Assembly: GCA_031400755.1 (NCBI GenBank)
Contig: JANNQL010000127.1
Location: 1 to 64,000, forward strand
Direction of reading: 5' to 3'
DNA from: VMSU01 sp031400755
Lineage (GTDB): Bacteria; Desulfobacterota; Desulfobulbia; Desulfobulbales; VMSU01
Length of the DNA stretch: 64,000 nt
Below, piece by piece: positions 17,337 through 26,721 of this stretch. The stretch's first letter is position 1. Every line of letters starts with the position of its first letter. The position numbers were made by a program, and so were the translations under genes. The notes beneath the pieces are model-generated. The model made no database searches. It was not told where the DNA came from and saw only the letters and a list, made by a program, of their open reading frames with translations.

Positions 17337-18413
17337 ATGACCAAATGTAAATCGCATTTCGCCAAGGCCGCGGACATTATCCCGGTTGGCCTTGGCCCTG
17401 CCATCAGCGCCGCCCGTCTGGTTGAGTATATGGGCGGCACTTGTTTTGAGGCCCGGAACGTCTTTCGGGCCAGCCGACTTTACCACAATATGATAAAAGG
17501 CGGCGACACCATCTGGCTGGGCATTGCCGGGGCTGGCATCGCCGGCGGCTTGGGCGGTCTGGTGATCGAACTCCTGGACCATAATTTTATCGATGTCATC
17601 TGCTCCACCGGCGCCCAGGTCTATCACGACCTCCATTTCGCCTTCGGCCTGCCGGTCAAGTCCATCCATCCGGCCCAGGATGACAACCACCTGCGCCGCT
17701 GTGGCGACACCCGCATCTACGATATCGGCATCCGTGAAAAAGAGACCCTGGAGGCCCAGGACGAACTGATCCGCCAATTTGTCCGCGACTGCTACCCGGC
17801 CTTGTCCCAGGGGCCGCTGGCCAGTTGGCAGTTCAACTACCAGCTCGGCCTGTGGGCGGGGACAAAGGCCAAATTCCCGGAACGGAGCTTTCTGATCAAG
17901 GCCGCCCAAGCGAAAGTCCCGGTGTTTTGGGACTCCCTGGCCAACCATTCGATCACCATGAACTTGGCCCGCACCGATCTCGAAGGCCTGCCGGTCGTCC
18001 TCTCGCCCCAGAAGGACATCCTGGATTCGGCCGCTATTGCCTATACCTCGGGCCAGACCGGCTTTGTCGAGCTGGGCGGCGGCGGGCCCAAGAACTTCAT
18101 CCAGCAGACCGGCCCCACCATCAGTCAGATCTTAAATATTGATTTCGAGGGCGCTGACCGCGGGCTCCAGATCGGCACGGCGGTGGAGCGTGAGGGCAGC
18201 CTGTCGAGCTGCACCTTCGGCGAGGCGGTGACCTGGGGCAAATACCAATCTGCCGACGAGGACAAGCTGGTCCAGGTCTGGGGCGAGTACAGCATCATCT
18301 TCCCCCTGCTCTGCGCCTATGTCCTTGATACCTGCGCCTCGCGACCGGCCCAGGCCATTGTCGAATCGCTACCGGCCTGGACTGAGGCCTTAAAGGCGGC
18401 CCGATGCAGTTAA
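17337..18413 (+). CDS. Deoxyhypusine synthase-like protein (probable homospermidine-type synthase)
   Basis: A 358-residue NAD-dependent member of the DHS family. GIAGAGIAGGLGGLVIELL and VICSTGAQVYHDL form the NAD-binding part. GEAVTWGKYQ near residue 300 retains the lysine that carries the aminobutyl group in human DHS. Bacteria lack eIF5A, so bacterial members are thought to use a small amine such as putrescine as acceptor. The next gene, agmatinase-like, overlaps it by 10 bp, which fits polyamine synthesis. The exact product is inferred. Confidence 0.8.
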   Translation: MTKCKSHFAKAADIIPVGLGPAISAARLVEYMGGTCFEARNVFRASRLYHNMIKGGDTIWLGIAGAGIAGGLGGLVIELLDHNFIDVICSTGAQVYHDLHFAFGLPVKSIHPAQDDNHLRRCGDTRIYDIGIREKETLEAQDELIRQFVRDCYPALSQGPLASWQFNYQLGLWAGTKAKFPERSFLIKAAQAKVPVFWDSLANHSITMNLARTDLEGLPVVLSPQKDILDSAAIAYTSGQTGFVELGGGGPKNFIQQTGPTISQILNIDFEGADRGLQIGTAVEREGSLSSCTFGEAVTWGKYQSADEDKLVQVWGEYSIIFPLLCAYVLDTCASRPAQAIVESLPAWTEALKAARCS

Positions 18414-19282
18414 ACGATCGCTCTTTTCTCGATCTTGAAGAGGAGTTTTGCCGGTACGAGTCGGCGAAAGTGGTCATCCTGCCCTTTCCTTACGAGGGCG
18501 GCATTTCCTCAGGCGGCGGCACCGGCGAGGCCCCGGCCGCGGTGATAGAGGCCTCGGCCCAGTTGGAATTTTATGACGAAACTTTGAAGTTCGAGCCGTT
18601 TAAGGTCGGCATTGCGACGCTTACGCCGCCTGATCTGAGCGGCATGTCGCCTGAGCGGATGTTCGACACCATCTACGATATCTCCAGGCGGGTGCTGGCG
18701 GATGGCAAGTTTTTGGTGGTGGTGGGCGGCGATCACTCGATCAGTTCCGGCTATTGCCAGGCCCTGTTCGAGCGTTACCCAACCCTGTCGGTGGTGCAGC
18801 TCGATGCCCATTCAGACCTGCGCGACGCCTATCTGGGCAGTAAGTTGAGCCATGCCTCGGTGATGTCCCGGATCAGGGAGATGACCAAACGCACCCTGCA
18901 AGTGGGGATGCGAGCTATCTCCCGCGAAGAGGCGGAGCAGATCGACAAAGAAAAGATCCCGGTCTTCACCATGACCGAGTACCGTAGAGACCCTAAGGTC
19001 GCCATCGCCGTCCTCGATGCCTTGACCGATCCGGTCTTCGTCACTCTCGACGTTGACGCCTTTGACTGGAGTGTGGTCTGGAGTACCGGCACCCCGGAGC
19101 CGGGCGGTTTTACCTGGGACGAGATGATGGCCTTTTTGACCACCGTCTTCCGGCACAAGAAGGTGGTGGGCTTCGATGTGGTAGAGCTCTCTGCCGCGCC
19201 CTTTGACCGCAACTCACCCCATGCCGTGGCCAAGCTCATCTACCGGATGATTGGTCTGTGGCTCTTCTATCAGCAGCCATAG
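18404..19282 (+). CDS. speB: Agmatinase-family ureohydrolase
   Basis: A 292-residue arginase-fold enzyme. The metal ligands are in GGDHSIS, QLDAHSDLRD and TLDVDAFDWSV, and STGTPEPGG is conserved. DVVELSAAPFDRN supplies the late Glu. Agmatinase makes putrescine and urea from agmatine. The family also includes guanidinobutyrase and other ureohydrolases, so substrate is not certain. Translation is probably coupled to the upstream gene, since its ATG lies before that gene's stop. The coding end is only 21 bp from the convergent permease gene. Confidence 0.82.
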   Translation: MQLNDRSFLDLEEEFCRYESAKVVILPFPYEGGISSGGGTGEAPAAVIEASAQLEFYDETLKFEPFKVGIATLTPPDLSGMSPERMFDTIYDISRRVLADGKFLVVVGGDHSISSGYCQALFERYPTLSVVQLDAHSDLRDAYLGSKLSHASVMSRIREMTKRTLQVGMRAISREEAEQIDKEKIPVFTMTEYRRDPKVAIAVLDALTDPVFVTLDVDAFDWSVVWSTGTPEPGGFTWDEMMAFLTTVFRHKKVVGFDVVELSAAPFDRNSPHAVAKLIYRMIGLWLFYQQP

Positions 19283-19303
19283 ACCAATCGGGCCTATCCC
19301 TGC

Positions 19304-20377
19304 CTATTTCCGCACCAACCGCCCTAATAAAGGCCTGACCGACAACCCCAATAAGATCATTGTTGCTCCCCACTGCAGCCAGACCGGCATGATCTCCGCC
19401 GCCTGACCCATCACTGCCTGGGCCTTGATGCCTAAGGCCCAGTACAGCCAATCCACAGCCAAACCACTGACGACGCTGACCACCGCAATGGCGCCCAGAT
19501 ACAAGGCCGTGGCCCGTTTGCCGAGGAGTCCGCTGAGCACGGTGATTGAGGTGATATTGGTGGCCGGACCGGCCAGCAGAAAGACCAGCGCCGTGCCCGG
19601 ACTGACCCCTTTCAGGATAAGGGCGGCGGCGATTGGGGTGGAGGATGAGGCGCAGATATAGAGCGGGATGCCGATCATGAGCATGAGCAACATGGCGGTA
19701 AGCCCCCCTCCCAGATAAGAGGTCATCACCGACTCCGGCACCAGGCTGGTGATCAAGCCGGCCAGCATGGTGCCGATCAAAAACCAGCCGGCCAGATCGC
19801 CCCAGATGTCGAGAGCGGCGTAGCGCAGGCCCGCCGCCAGCTTTTCGATGAGGCCGTGATGGTGGCGGTGGAGGTCAGGGTGGCAGTTACGGCCATCGCA
19901 GCAGTTGTCGACCGGGCAGGCGATGGCGGCAAACATGGTGAGTTGGGGACGGGGCGGGTTCAGAAAATTTTCCAGGGACCCGGCCACCAGGGCGCTGATG
20001 AAGGCGGCCAGGGGTCGGGCCACGGTCATGATCGGGTCGAGCAGGGCGTAGGAGATGGCGATGGAGTCGATGCCGGACTCCGGGGTGGCGATCAGAAAGG
20101 CGGTGGTGGCCCCGTTATTGGCCCCCTGCCGTTTGAGGGCCGCCGCTGCCGGCAGCACCCCGCAGGAGCAGAGCGGCAGCGGGATGCCGAATAGGGCCGC
20201 CTTCAGCACCGAGCTGAAGCGGCCGCGGCCGAGATGGCGGGCGACGTACTCGGTGGAGAGAAACATCTTCAGCAACCCGCCCAGCACCAGGCCGATGATG
20301 ACATAGGGGGCCGAGTCCAGCAGCAGTTGCCAGGAAGCGGTGAGCCAGGCGGCGAAAATGGGGAGGATGTGGTCCAT
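19304..20377 (-). CDS. SO_0444-type heavy-metal efflux permease
   Basis: A 357-residue membrane protein with about eight to ten helices in two similar halves. GIPLPLCSCGVLPAAAALKRQGA and PLYICASSSTPIAAAL mark the ArsP/DUF318 permease fold. A central cytoplasmic or periplasmic loop, ACPVDNCCDGRNCHPDL plus a His run HRHHHG, is rich in Cys and His and is probably a metal sensor or chelating site. This matches the SO_0444 family of putative Cu/Zn exporters. It is convergent with speB. Confidence 0.8.
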   Translation of the reverse strand: MDHILPIFAAWLTASWQLLLDSAPYVIIGLVLGGLLKMFLSTEYVARHLGRGRFSSVLKAALFGIPLPLCSCGVLPAAAALKRQGANNGATTAFLIATPESGIDSIAISYALLDPIMTVARPLAAFISALVAGSLENFLNPPRPQLTMFAAIACPVDNCCDGRNCHPDLHRHHHGLIEKLAAGLRYAALDIWGDLAGWFLIGTMLAGLITSLVPESVMTSYLGGGLTAMLLMLMIGIPLYICASSSTPIAAALILKGVSPGTALVFLLAGPATNITSITVLSGLLGKRATALYLGAIAVVSVVSGLAVDWLYWALGIKAQAVMGQAAEIMPVWLQWGATMILLGLSVRPLLGRLVRK

Positions 20378-20474
20378 GTTAAGATTTGTTGGGCCTTGAT
20401 TGGGGGTGCTGAACAGTTGCCTAAGCCGTTGTCAATAAATTACTGTAACACGCGCCATGCTTGGCATCGGCATA

Positions 20475-20527
20475 AGGGGCCGTACATGCAATGTCAAATC
20501 TGTAATGGTTATTTTGTAACGGCCCCT
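20475..20527. repeat. Inverted repeat in gap behind protease gene
   Basis: AGGGGCCGT (20475-20483) pairs with ACGGCCCCT (20519-20527) across a 35-bp AT-rich loop. It lies just downstream of the protease gene, six bases past its original stop, and could act as its transcript end, though no T-run is present. Confidence 0.4.
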
Positions 20528-20532
20528 AAGTT

Positions 20533-22184
20533 CTACACATACGCCAGTCCAGTCGCCAAGCCGGTAAGATTGATGTTGGCCTGGTTGAGCGCGGTGTCAG
20601 CGGCGAGGACACCGAGGTCGCCAGTAGATGTGCCGCTGTTCAGCATGGCCACAAAAGGTTGGGCCTGTTCCGCAGAAGGGGCGCTGCCAATGACGTTGGT
20701 CCAGAGCAGGTTACCACCTGTTCCGGGGTTGAGGCCCCGGCGGCGTTGACGGCCAGCGCGGACAGGGCCGCATAGCTCATGCCACTGTCCATCAGGTTGA
20801 GTCCAATCCCGACGAAGGTTGTGTTGGCGACAGAATCCCTGCCAAACACCGCCCCCAGCAGCTTCGCCACCATGCCAGCATTGCCGCTCAGATCGAGGGC
20901 GAGTTTGTCGTCGGCAAAATAGAGGCGTTCGATGTTGCTAAGGCTGTCTGTGCCATCCGTACTGGCGTTGTCCTGAACCGTAAACGTGCCATTCTGTTGA
21001 GTTACCGCGTAGCCGCTGCGATTTTCGCTGAAGAGCGCCGCATCGACACCGGCGCCGCCATCCAGAATATCATTGCCGACATTGCCCTGCAGGAGGTTGG
21101 CGACTGAATTTCCGGTAATGATATCGTTACCACTGCCGCCGGTTGCGTTTTCGATGGTCACCGTGTCGTAAATAAAGACGGTATTGACGGTGGTCAAATC
21201 AGGCAGGGCAGCGACCACCGTCAGGTCAGTCCCGCTGCGCTCCGAATAGGTGATCGGCAGACCAAGCTGGCTCCAGGCGCCAGGGTTCAAGTCAATGACG
21301 GCATTGCCGCTGCCGGTGGCCACCACGGTATCACTGCCGCCGCTGTCCCAGATGCTTTCATTATATTGTCCAGCGGTTTGGTAGGTGTAGGTCGTGTCGC
21401 CGGCATTGAACGCAGTATTGGCCCCGTAGAGGTACTGGAAGGCGGCGATGTCAAGGCGCATGGGAGTGGTCGGTGCGTAATCGGCCTGCACCGGACTGCC
21501 GATGCCAGGGAGATCGTTGTAGGCCATCACGGCATCGGCGGTTGAATAGCTGGTGAGGGTGTCGGTGTCGGTGAAGGGCAGGGTCGAGTTGGTCTCCGGC
21601 CAGCCGTCGATGGCCCCGGCCAGGCCGGTGTCATGCGGATGCTTCAGGCCGAGGGCGTGACCGATCTCATGCAGGAGGGTCAAACGGTTTTGACTGCCGG
21701 CGCTCCAGCCGTCGGGATAGACGAAGCGGGCGTTGACCCAGGTGTCTCCAGCTGCCGGGATGTCCATGGGAAACCACGAAACGGCAAAGGTGCCCGCTGT
21801 TAGACCATCTGGAAGACCGGAGTAGTTAAAACGAAGCGTGGCAGCCGAGGTCGAGCTGGCCGCCACCTCTGAAAAGGTGATATTGGCGACATTGGCCCAG
21901 GTTTGCAGCACCGCTCTGGCCGAGGCCTGCTCCGTCACGCCAAAGACCCTGAAATCAGAGCTCGCCACATACCCGGAAAAGGTGGCCTCGCCGTAAGACC
22001 CAACCGTGCTGGCCGTGTCGTAAACGGCTGTGGTGGCAGGGAAACCAAAGGTGACGCTGGCGGAAGTCCCGGCCGGTCCTGTGCCCCATTTCGAGCCCCC
22101 CAGAAAGGGGTCGACCAGGGTGTTGCCGGTAAGCGCCACCAGTGAGGACTGCGAGCCGGTGTAGGTAGAGCTGGATAAAGTCAT
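20533..22184 (-). pseudogene. Serralysin-like M10 metalloprotease with RTX repeats, frameshifted near 3' end
   Basis: As read, a 514-residue protein ends at 20640 with an odd tail. It starts without a classical signal peptide, as is normal for type I secretion. HEIGHALGLKHPH is the zinc site and AVMAYND the Met-turn. GGSGNDIITG and GNDILDGGAGVD are calcium-binding RTX nonapeptides. At about 20712-20718 one base seems missing: moving frame there gives VNLLWTNVIGSAPS and then LGVLAADTALNQANINL, ending in GLATGLAYV before a stop at 20533. That is the C-terminal module common in such proteins. It may be a real lesion or a sequencing error. No type I secretion genes are near. Confidence 0.8.
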
Positions 22185-22282
22185 GAGGGCCTCATTTTTA
22201 TGAGAAAAGGTGAAACTGGGAACAGGGCTGTCTTCTGCTCAAGCCCAATGAAGTAAATTATAGCTCCCCCCACGTATCAAAA

Positions 22283-24229
22283 TCAAATAAAAGGTCTACG
22301 GTCAGGTTTATTTTTCTGGACGAAGCTTTTGGCCAATATTTTCCGTAAGCTCGTCAGCTCAAGCGCAGTCAAGCGGCGGTCGCGGTAGACGGCGGCGGCG
22401 TAGATCTCCACAAAGGCCCGCACTTCTTTGTTGCCGGTCGTATCCGCCAGCTCAAATAACCCCTGCTGCCCCCGCTTTATCTCGACGCCGCAGTCCCGTT
22501 CGACCAGCCGATAGAACCGGCGCAGCAGGCGCTCTTCCGGGGTGGGCAACAGCCGCCGGCGGTTGATCAGCAGAGCGGTCATGATCGCCACCCCGGCCAG
22601 TAACAGGAGGGGCCTGCTCATGGCCGAAAGCACCCGCTCCACATTAAGGGCCTGGAACCGTTCACCTATGGTGCGGGCCGTCTCGGCCTGTTTCTCGAAA
22701 TCATAGGTGATGACGGACCGGTTCCAGGCATGGTCGAATGAATCGATTGCCAGTCGTAACTGCATGAGCCAACTCTGTTGTTGACTACCTGCCCATACCG
22801 CTGCCGCATTTTGAGCAAAACTGCTGGGGTCGATCCGCAACCAGCCCTGGCCCTCGACAAAGGCCTCAATCCAGACATGGGCCATCTGCTCATTGATCAG
22901 GTAATAGCCGCCCAGATCATTGTAGTCCCCCCCCAGGTAGCCCCCCACCAGGCGGGTTGGCACCCCACTCGCCCGGGCCACAATGGCGAAGGCCGAGGCA
23001 AAGAACTCGCAGTTTCCCTGCCGGGTCTCGAACAGGAACTGCTCGAGTGCCTGGTCGCCGGTGGGCAAACCTTGGGTGACATAGCGGTAGTTGCCCTGGC
23101 GGAAATGCTCTGTCAGCAGCTCTAATGTGCGGTCATCACTGTCTGTCTGGCGAAGGATGCTGCCGGCCAGATCCATGATGCGCCTTGGCAGGTCGTTTGG
23201 TAGGCGCAGATAAAAGTCACGGGCAATCGCACCGTTCACCGGCAGGGCGCCAACCGCAACCGACTCAGCACTGTAATGCTGCCTTCGTCCGGGGACCACC
23301 GGCGAGGTAAAGGTGCCGTCCGGCGAACGCCTGGCCCGGTGCGAGGTGATGCTGGCCGGGGCATCGAGGGCCAGCAGAAAACCGGCGAGGCCCGGCTCCG
23401 GGTAAATGACCTGACGAAGGCGGGCTGGGCCGTACTCCAGGCGTTCCGGCGGGACGGCGGCATCGCGCACCCAGCGCTGGCCATCAAGCCGGTTGAAAAC
23501 AGTGCCGCGCCAGTAGAGCTGTTGGTTTGGTTGGCGGGGCAGTTCGGCCCGGAAGGCAAGCAGTTGTGAATCATTGACCATACTGCTGCCGCCCGGCTCT
23601 ACCTTATCGGTGAAACCGCTGAGGCGGGAGACCTGGGTCGCCTGAAAATTCCATAAGGGGACCGGGGTGCGGGGCAGCAGTATGAAGAAGAAGGCCAAAA
23701 GCGGCAGCGAGGCCAGCGGCATTAGCAGGCCCGCCGCCAGCACCCGGCGCAAGTCGCCACGGCTTAAGGTCATCCGGCTGTCCTGGTCATGAAAGCTGAG
23801 CAGCACCAGGGCCACGGCCACCATGAACAGCATCAGGGCCAGATAAAACAGAAATACGGGGCTTAAGTCGAACAGGGAAGAAGAGGCCAGGCAGAACAGC
23901 GACAGGACATGAATCTGTTGATGGTGGCGGACGTTCTTTGCGCCCAGCAGACGGACGGCCAGCATGATTGCCAGGCCGCTCACCACCGGCTGGACCGGAT
24001 TGGCGCGGCTTATCTGTGCGGCGTAGAACAGAAAGACCGGGACGATGGCGGCGTTCAGCAGCCAGTTCCTGAGCGGCCAGGCCCCCCGAAGGTCTTGCCA
24101 GAGGCCGGCGGCCATGCCAATCACGAGCAGCAGGCGTGGCACTGGCGCAAGGAAGGGGAAGAGCGGGATGATGCCGCACAGGGCGATGGCGTAGGAAAGG
24201 CCTGCAAGCAGCGGGCTAATCGTGACCAT
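22283..24229 (-). CDS. TgpA-type membrane transglutaminase-like protein
   Basis: A 648-residue protein with about six N-terminal helices (DUF3488, residues 5-185), then a large periplasmic transglutaminase-like domain and one more helix near residue 555. The Cys-His-Asp triad is in RQGNCEFFASAFAI, QMAHVWIEAFVEG and LRIDPSS. The cytosolic tail is short. It overlaps the DUF58 gene by 14 bp. The MoxR-DUF58-TgpA arrangement is widespread. It is assumed to assemble or modify periplasmic proteins, but no substrate is known. Confidence 0.88.
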   Translation of the reverse strand: MVTISPLLAGLSYAIALCGIIPLFPFLAPVPRLLLVIGMAAGLWQDLRGAWPLRNWLLNAAIVPVFLFYAAQISRANPVQPVVSGLAIMLAVRLLGAKNVRHHQQIHVLSLFCLASSSLFDLSPVFLFYLALMLFMVAVALVLLSFHDQDSRMTLSRGDLRRVLAAGLLMPLASLPLLAFFFILLPRTPVPLWNFQATQVSRLSGFTDKVEPGGSSMVNDSQLLAFRAELPRQPNQQLYWRGTVFNRLDGQRWVRDAAVPPERLEYGPARLRQVIYPEPGLAGFLLALDAPASITSHRARRSPDGTFTSPVVPGRRQHYSAESVAVGALPVNGAIARDFYLRLPNDLPRRIMDLAGSILRQTDSDDRTLELLTEHFRQGNYRYVTQGLPTGDQALEQFLFETRQGNCEFFASAFAIVARASGVPTRLVGGYLGGDYNDLGGYYLINEQMAHVWIEAFVEGQGWLRIDPSSFAQNAAAVWAGSQQQSWLMQLRLAIDSFDHAWNRSVITYDFEKQAETARTIGERFQALNVERVLSAMSRPLLLLAGVAIMTALLINRRRLLPTPEERLLRRFYRLVERDCGVEIKRGQQGLFELADTTGNKEVRAFVEIYAAAVYRDRRLTALELTSLRKILAKSFVQKNKPDRRPFI

Positions 24230-25034
24230 AGAGCGCCAACTCCGTCAGTAGGTGCAGACTATGGCGATGCCCTGCCGCAGCCGGGACACTGCGCTCGCCC
24301 AGTTTGAGTCCCACCGGGCGCTCTGGCGCCCAGCGTTTCACCAGCCAGGCGGCGCGTTTGATGCGGTCCTCGAGTGTCTGTCCCGGCAGGGCGTCCAGAT
24401 CTATCAGCAAAGGGGTGGCGGCCTGGCAGCCAAAATCCTTGACCAGCAGGTCATCGCCGCGGGCCGAGAGCTTCCAGTGGATCATGCGTAGCGGCTCGCT
24501 GCCCGAATAGCCGGCGATGCGTTCCAGTTCGCCGTCCAGGCCCCGCAAGTGGCGGGCGGTCTGCCCGATAGGCATCGCCTCAGAGCCGTCGCCCACTGCC
24601 AGGCTGGGCTGCAATCGGGGGAAGACGATACATGTTACAGGCAGCGAAAAGCTCCAGAAGCGCTTGAAAAAATTGACCGGGAATCTGGAGCTGACCGTGA
24701 TCTGTCCTATGCCGATCCGGCCCCGATTGGGAAAGGAGAGGATGACGACCCCCTCGGCTGAGCCGCCCGGCGGCACCACCGGCACCGTGATGCCCTGCCC
24801 TTCAGGGCATTCAAGCCGCAGCAGGAAGGAAGGCAGATGAAGCTTGCCGTTATGGATCCGCAGACGAAAGGGCGTCGGGGTGCCGGCGTAGATTTCAGCA
24901 GGTGGCAGGAGTTCCGGGGTGAGCCTTTGCAGGTTGAGCATACCGGCCAGGCCGGTCATCGACATGAAGGCGAGCAAGCCTGAGACGATCAGGAAGAGCA
25001 GGTTGTTGCCGGTGTTGACCGCGGCAAAGCCCAA
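24216..25034 (-). CDS. DUF58 domain protein (start uncertain)
   Basis: A 272-residue version begins at TTG 25034. The vWA-like DUF58 core has RHLRGLDGELERIAGYSGSEPLRMIHWK, the family hallmark. The frame is open further upstream to about 25082 and encodes ISKAGALYIVITLLLGF, exactly what begins a normal DUF58 protein, but no ATG, GTG or TTG lies there. The codon where Met is expected is CTA, overlapping the moxR stop. Either a rare start is used, or one base has changed, or TTG 25034 is used and the first helix is lost. It works with MoxR in the family model. Confidence 0.78.
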   Translation of the reverse strand: MGFAAVNTGNNLLFLIVSGLLAFMSMTGLAGMLNLQRLTPELLPPAEIYAGTPTPFRLRIHNGKLHLPSFLLRLECPEGQGITVPVVPPGGSAEGVVILSFPNRGRIGIGQITVSSRFPVNFFKRFWSFSLPVTCIVFPRLQPSLAVGDGSEAMPIGQTARHLRGLDGELERIAGYSGSEPLRMIHWKLSARGDDLLVKDFGCQAATPLLIDLDALPGQTLEDRIKRAAWLVKRWAPERPVGLKLGERSVPAAAGHRHSLHLLTELALYGHD

Positions 25035-25078
25035 GAGCAGGGTGATAACGATATAGAGCGCCCCGGCCTTGCTGATTT

Positions 25079-26035
25079 TTAGGCCAAAGGCAGCGCGATG
25101 CTGGCGATGATTTCGCGTAAGACTTCTCCCCGGTCAATGGTTTCGTGTTCAGGCTGCATGAGCAGGCGGTGGGCACAGACCGCCTGCATTAAGCCCTTGA
25201 CATCGTCCGGCGCCACGAAGTCGCGGCCTGCCAAAAAGGCTGCCGCCCGTGCCGCCTGGGCCAGGTTGATGGCCGCCCGCGTCGACAGACCGGTCTGGAT
25301 CATGGCATGGCGGCGGGAGGCGGCCACCAGGTCATAGATGTAATTTACTACCTTATCGGAGAGGTAGACCTCCTGCGTAACAGTGCGGCGTACAGCCAGG
25401 AGGTCGGCGGTGGTGGCGACTGCGGCGATCTCGTTGATCCGCTCGCGGATGCCGCCACCCGAGATAATCGCCTTCTCCATCTGCTCCGGCGGGTAGCCGA
25501 TGCCGGTGCAGATCAGGAAACGGTCCAGTTGGGACTCGGGCATTGGGAAGGTGCCACTCTGGTCGGACGGGTTCTGGGTGGCAAAGACCATAAACGGGTC
25601 AGGCAGTTGGTGGGTCACCCCCTCCACCGTCACCCGCCGCTCCTCCATCGCCTCCAGCATGGCGCTTTGCGTCCGGGGCATGGCCCGGTTGATTTCGTCA
25701 AGCAGCACGATATTATTAAAGATCGGTCCGGGCAGGAAGGTGAAGCGTCCCTCGTCGCGATTGAACACCGAGAGGCCGGTGATGTCAGACGGCAAGAGGT
25801 CGCTGGTGCACTGCACCCGGCCAAAGGAGAGGCCGCTGCTGCGGGCCAGGGCCAGGACGATTGTGGTCTTGCCCAGGCCCGGCAGGTCTTCGATCAAGAT
25901 GTGCCCACCGGCCAGCAAGGCGATCACCGCCAGGCGCAGGACCTCTTCCTTACCCTGCAGGTACTGACCGCAGAGGGTCGAAAGCATGGTGGCGACGGCA
26001 TGGCGTGAGGCAGTTGGTGTCACTGGCAACCTCAT
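25079..26035 (-). CDS. MoxR-family AAA+ ATPase
   Basis: A 318-residue AAA+ protein with Walker A in EDLPGLGKTTIVLALA, Walker B VLLDEINRAMPRTQ, sensor-1 ATQNPSDQSGTFPMPESQLDRF and a sensor-2 helix STRAAINLAQAARA. MoxR proteins act as chaperones that activate vWA-domain partners, here probably the DUF58 protein encoded just downstream. It begins the moxR-DUF58-transglutaminase operon. Confidence 0.92.
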   Translation of the reverse strand: MRLPVTPTASRHAVATMLSTLCGQYLQGKEEVLRLAVIALLAGGHILIEDLPGLGKTTIVLALARSSGLSFGRVQCTSDLLPSDITGLSVFNRDEGRFTFLPGPIFNNIVLLDEINRAMPRTQSAMLEAMEERRVTVEGVTHQLPDPFMVFATQNPSDQSGTFPMPESQLDRFLICTGIGYPPEQMEKAIISGGGIRERINEIAAVATTADLLAVRRTVTQEVYLSDKVVNYIYDLVAASRRHAMIQTGLSTRAAINLAQAARAAAFLAGRDFVAPDDVKGLMQAVCAHRLLMQPEHETIDRGEVLREIIASIALPLA

Positions 26036-26099
26036 TGGACTGCTTGGTTGATATCGATCTTGAGCCAGCAGAGAGTGCCCAGACCTTCCCTTTGCTTTT

Positions 26100-26579
26100 C
26101 TACCGCGCCCCCTTCAGTTTTTCGGCGTCATACTTCCCGGCAGGAAGTCGCTTGGCCATGGCATCAGGGAGGGCGAATCTGGCACTATCCTCGATCTGCC
26201 CCTTTTTGACCGTTATCTTCAACTCCCAGGGGCCCTCTTTCGGAAGTGTTTTGTTAGGAGCGAGGTAGAGACCGCCCCCCTTCTCCTCTGTCATCAAAGG
26301 TGCGCTGTTACCGCTCACCACTACGGAGACCGTTGCGCCCTCGACATCCCGACCATTGTGGTCATGGACCACGATGCCGATCATATCCCGGCCGAACTTA
26401 TGCTCCTGTTCATCAAGCAGGACCTCGACGCACACTGTTCCTTGCTCGGCAAGGGTAAAGAGCGTCCCCTGAAAATGTTTGGTAATTGCTCCTCCCTCCG
26501 GTCGAGCAGCCACGGTCCCGACACAAGTGGCAGCAAGCCATGCCCAGGATACTATCACCACGAGCGCTGATTTTTTCAT
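26100..26579 (-). CDS. Secreted YtkA/FixH-like Ig-fold protein
   Basis: A 159-residue protein with a signal peptide (MKKSALVVIV to about residue 25, cut near VAA-RPE). The rest shows alternating strands with VEGATVSVVVSG, GGGLYLAP and GPWELKITVKKG, like the YtkA or FixH-type Ig fold. The Lys-rich tail is short. It lies between the DUF4340 and moxR genes, on the same strand, and may belong to that long transcript. Function is unknown. Confidence 0.6.
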   Translation of the reverse strand: MKKSALVVIVSWAWLAATCVGTVAARPEGGAITKHFQGTLFTLAEQGTVCVEVLLDEQEHKFGRDMIGIVVHDHNGRDVEGATVSVVVSGNSAPLMTEEKGGGLYLAPNKTLPKEGPWELKITVKKGQIEDSARFALPDAMAKRLPAGKYDAEKLKGAR

Positions 26580-26721
26580 GAGGTCTCCTTTACTGTATGG
26601 ATAATTTTTGTATTTCTAACTCGCCGAACTCCCCGGCAGCCGGAACTTCCGCTGCTGGTTTATATTTTAACACAGAGGTGTCGAGTAAACGAGCGTCACG
26701 AAGCAAGGGTCATTTATCGGG

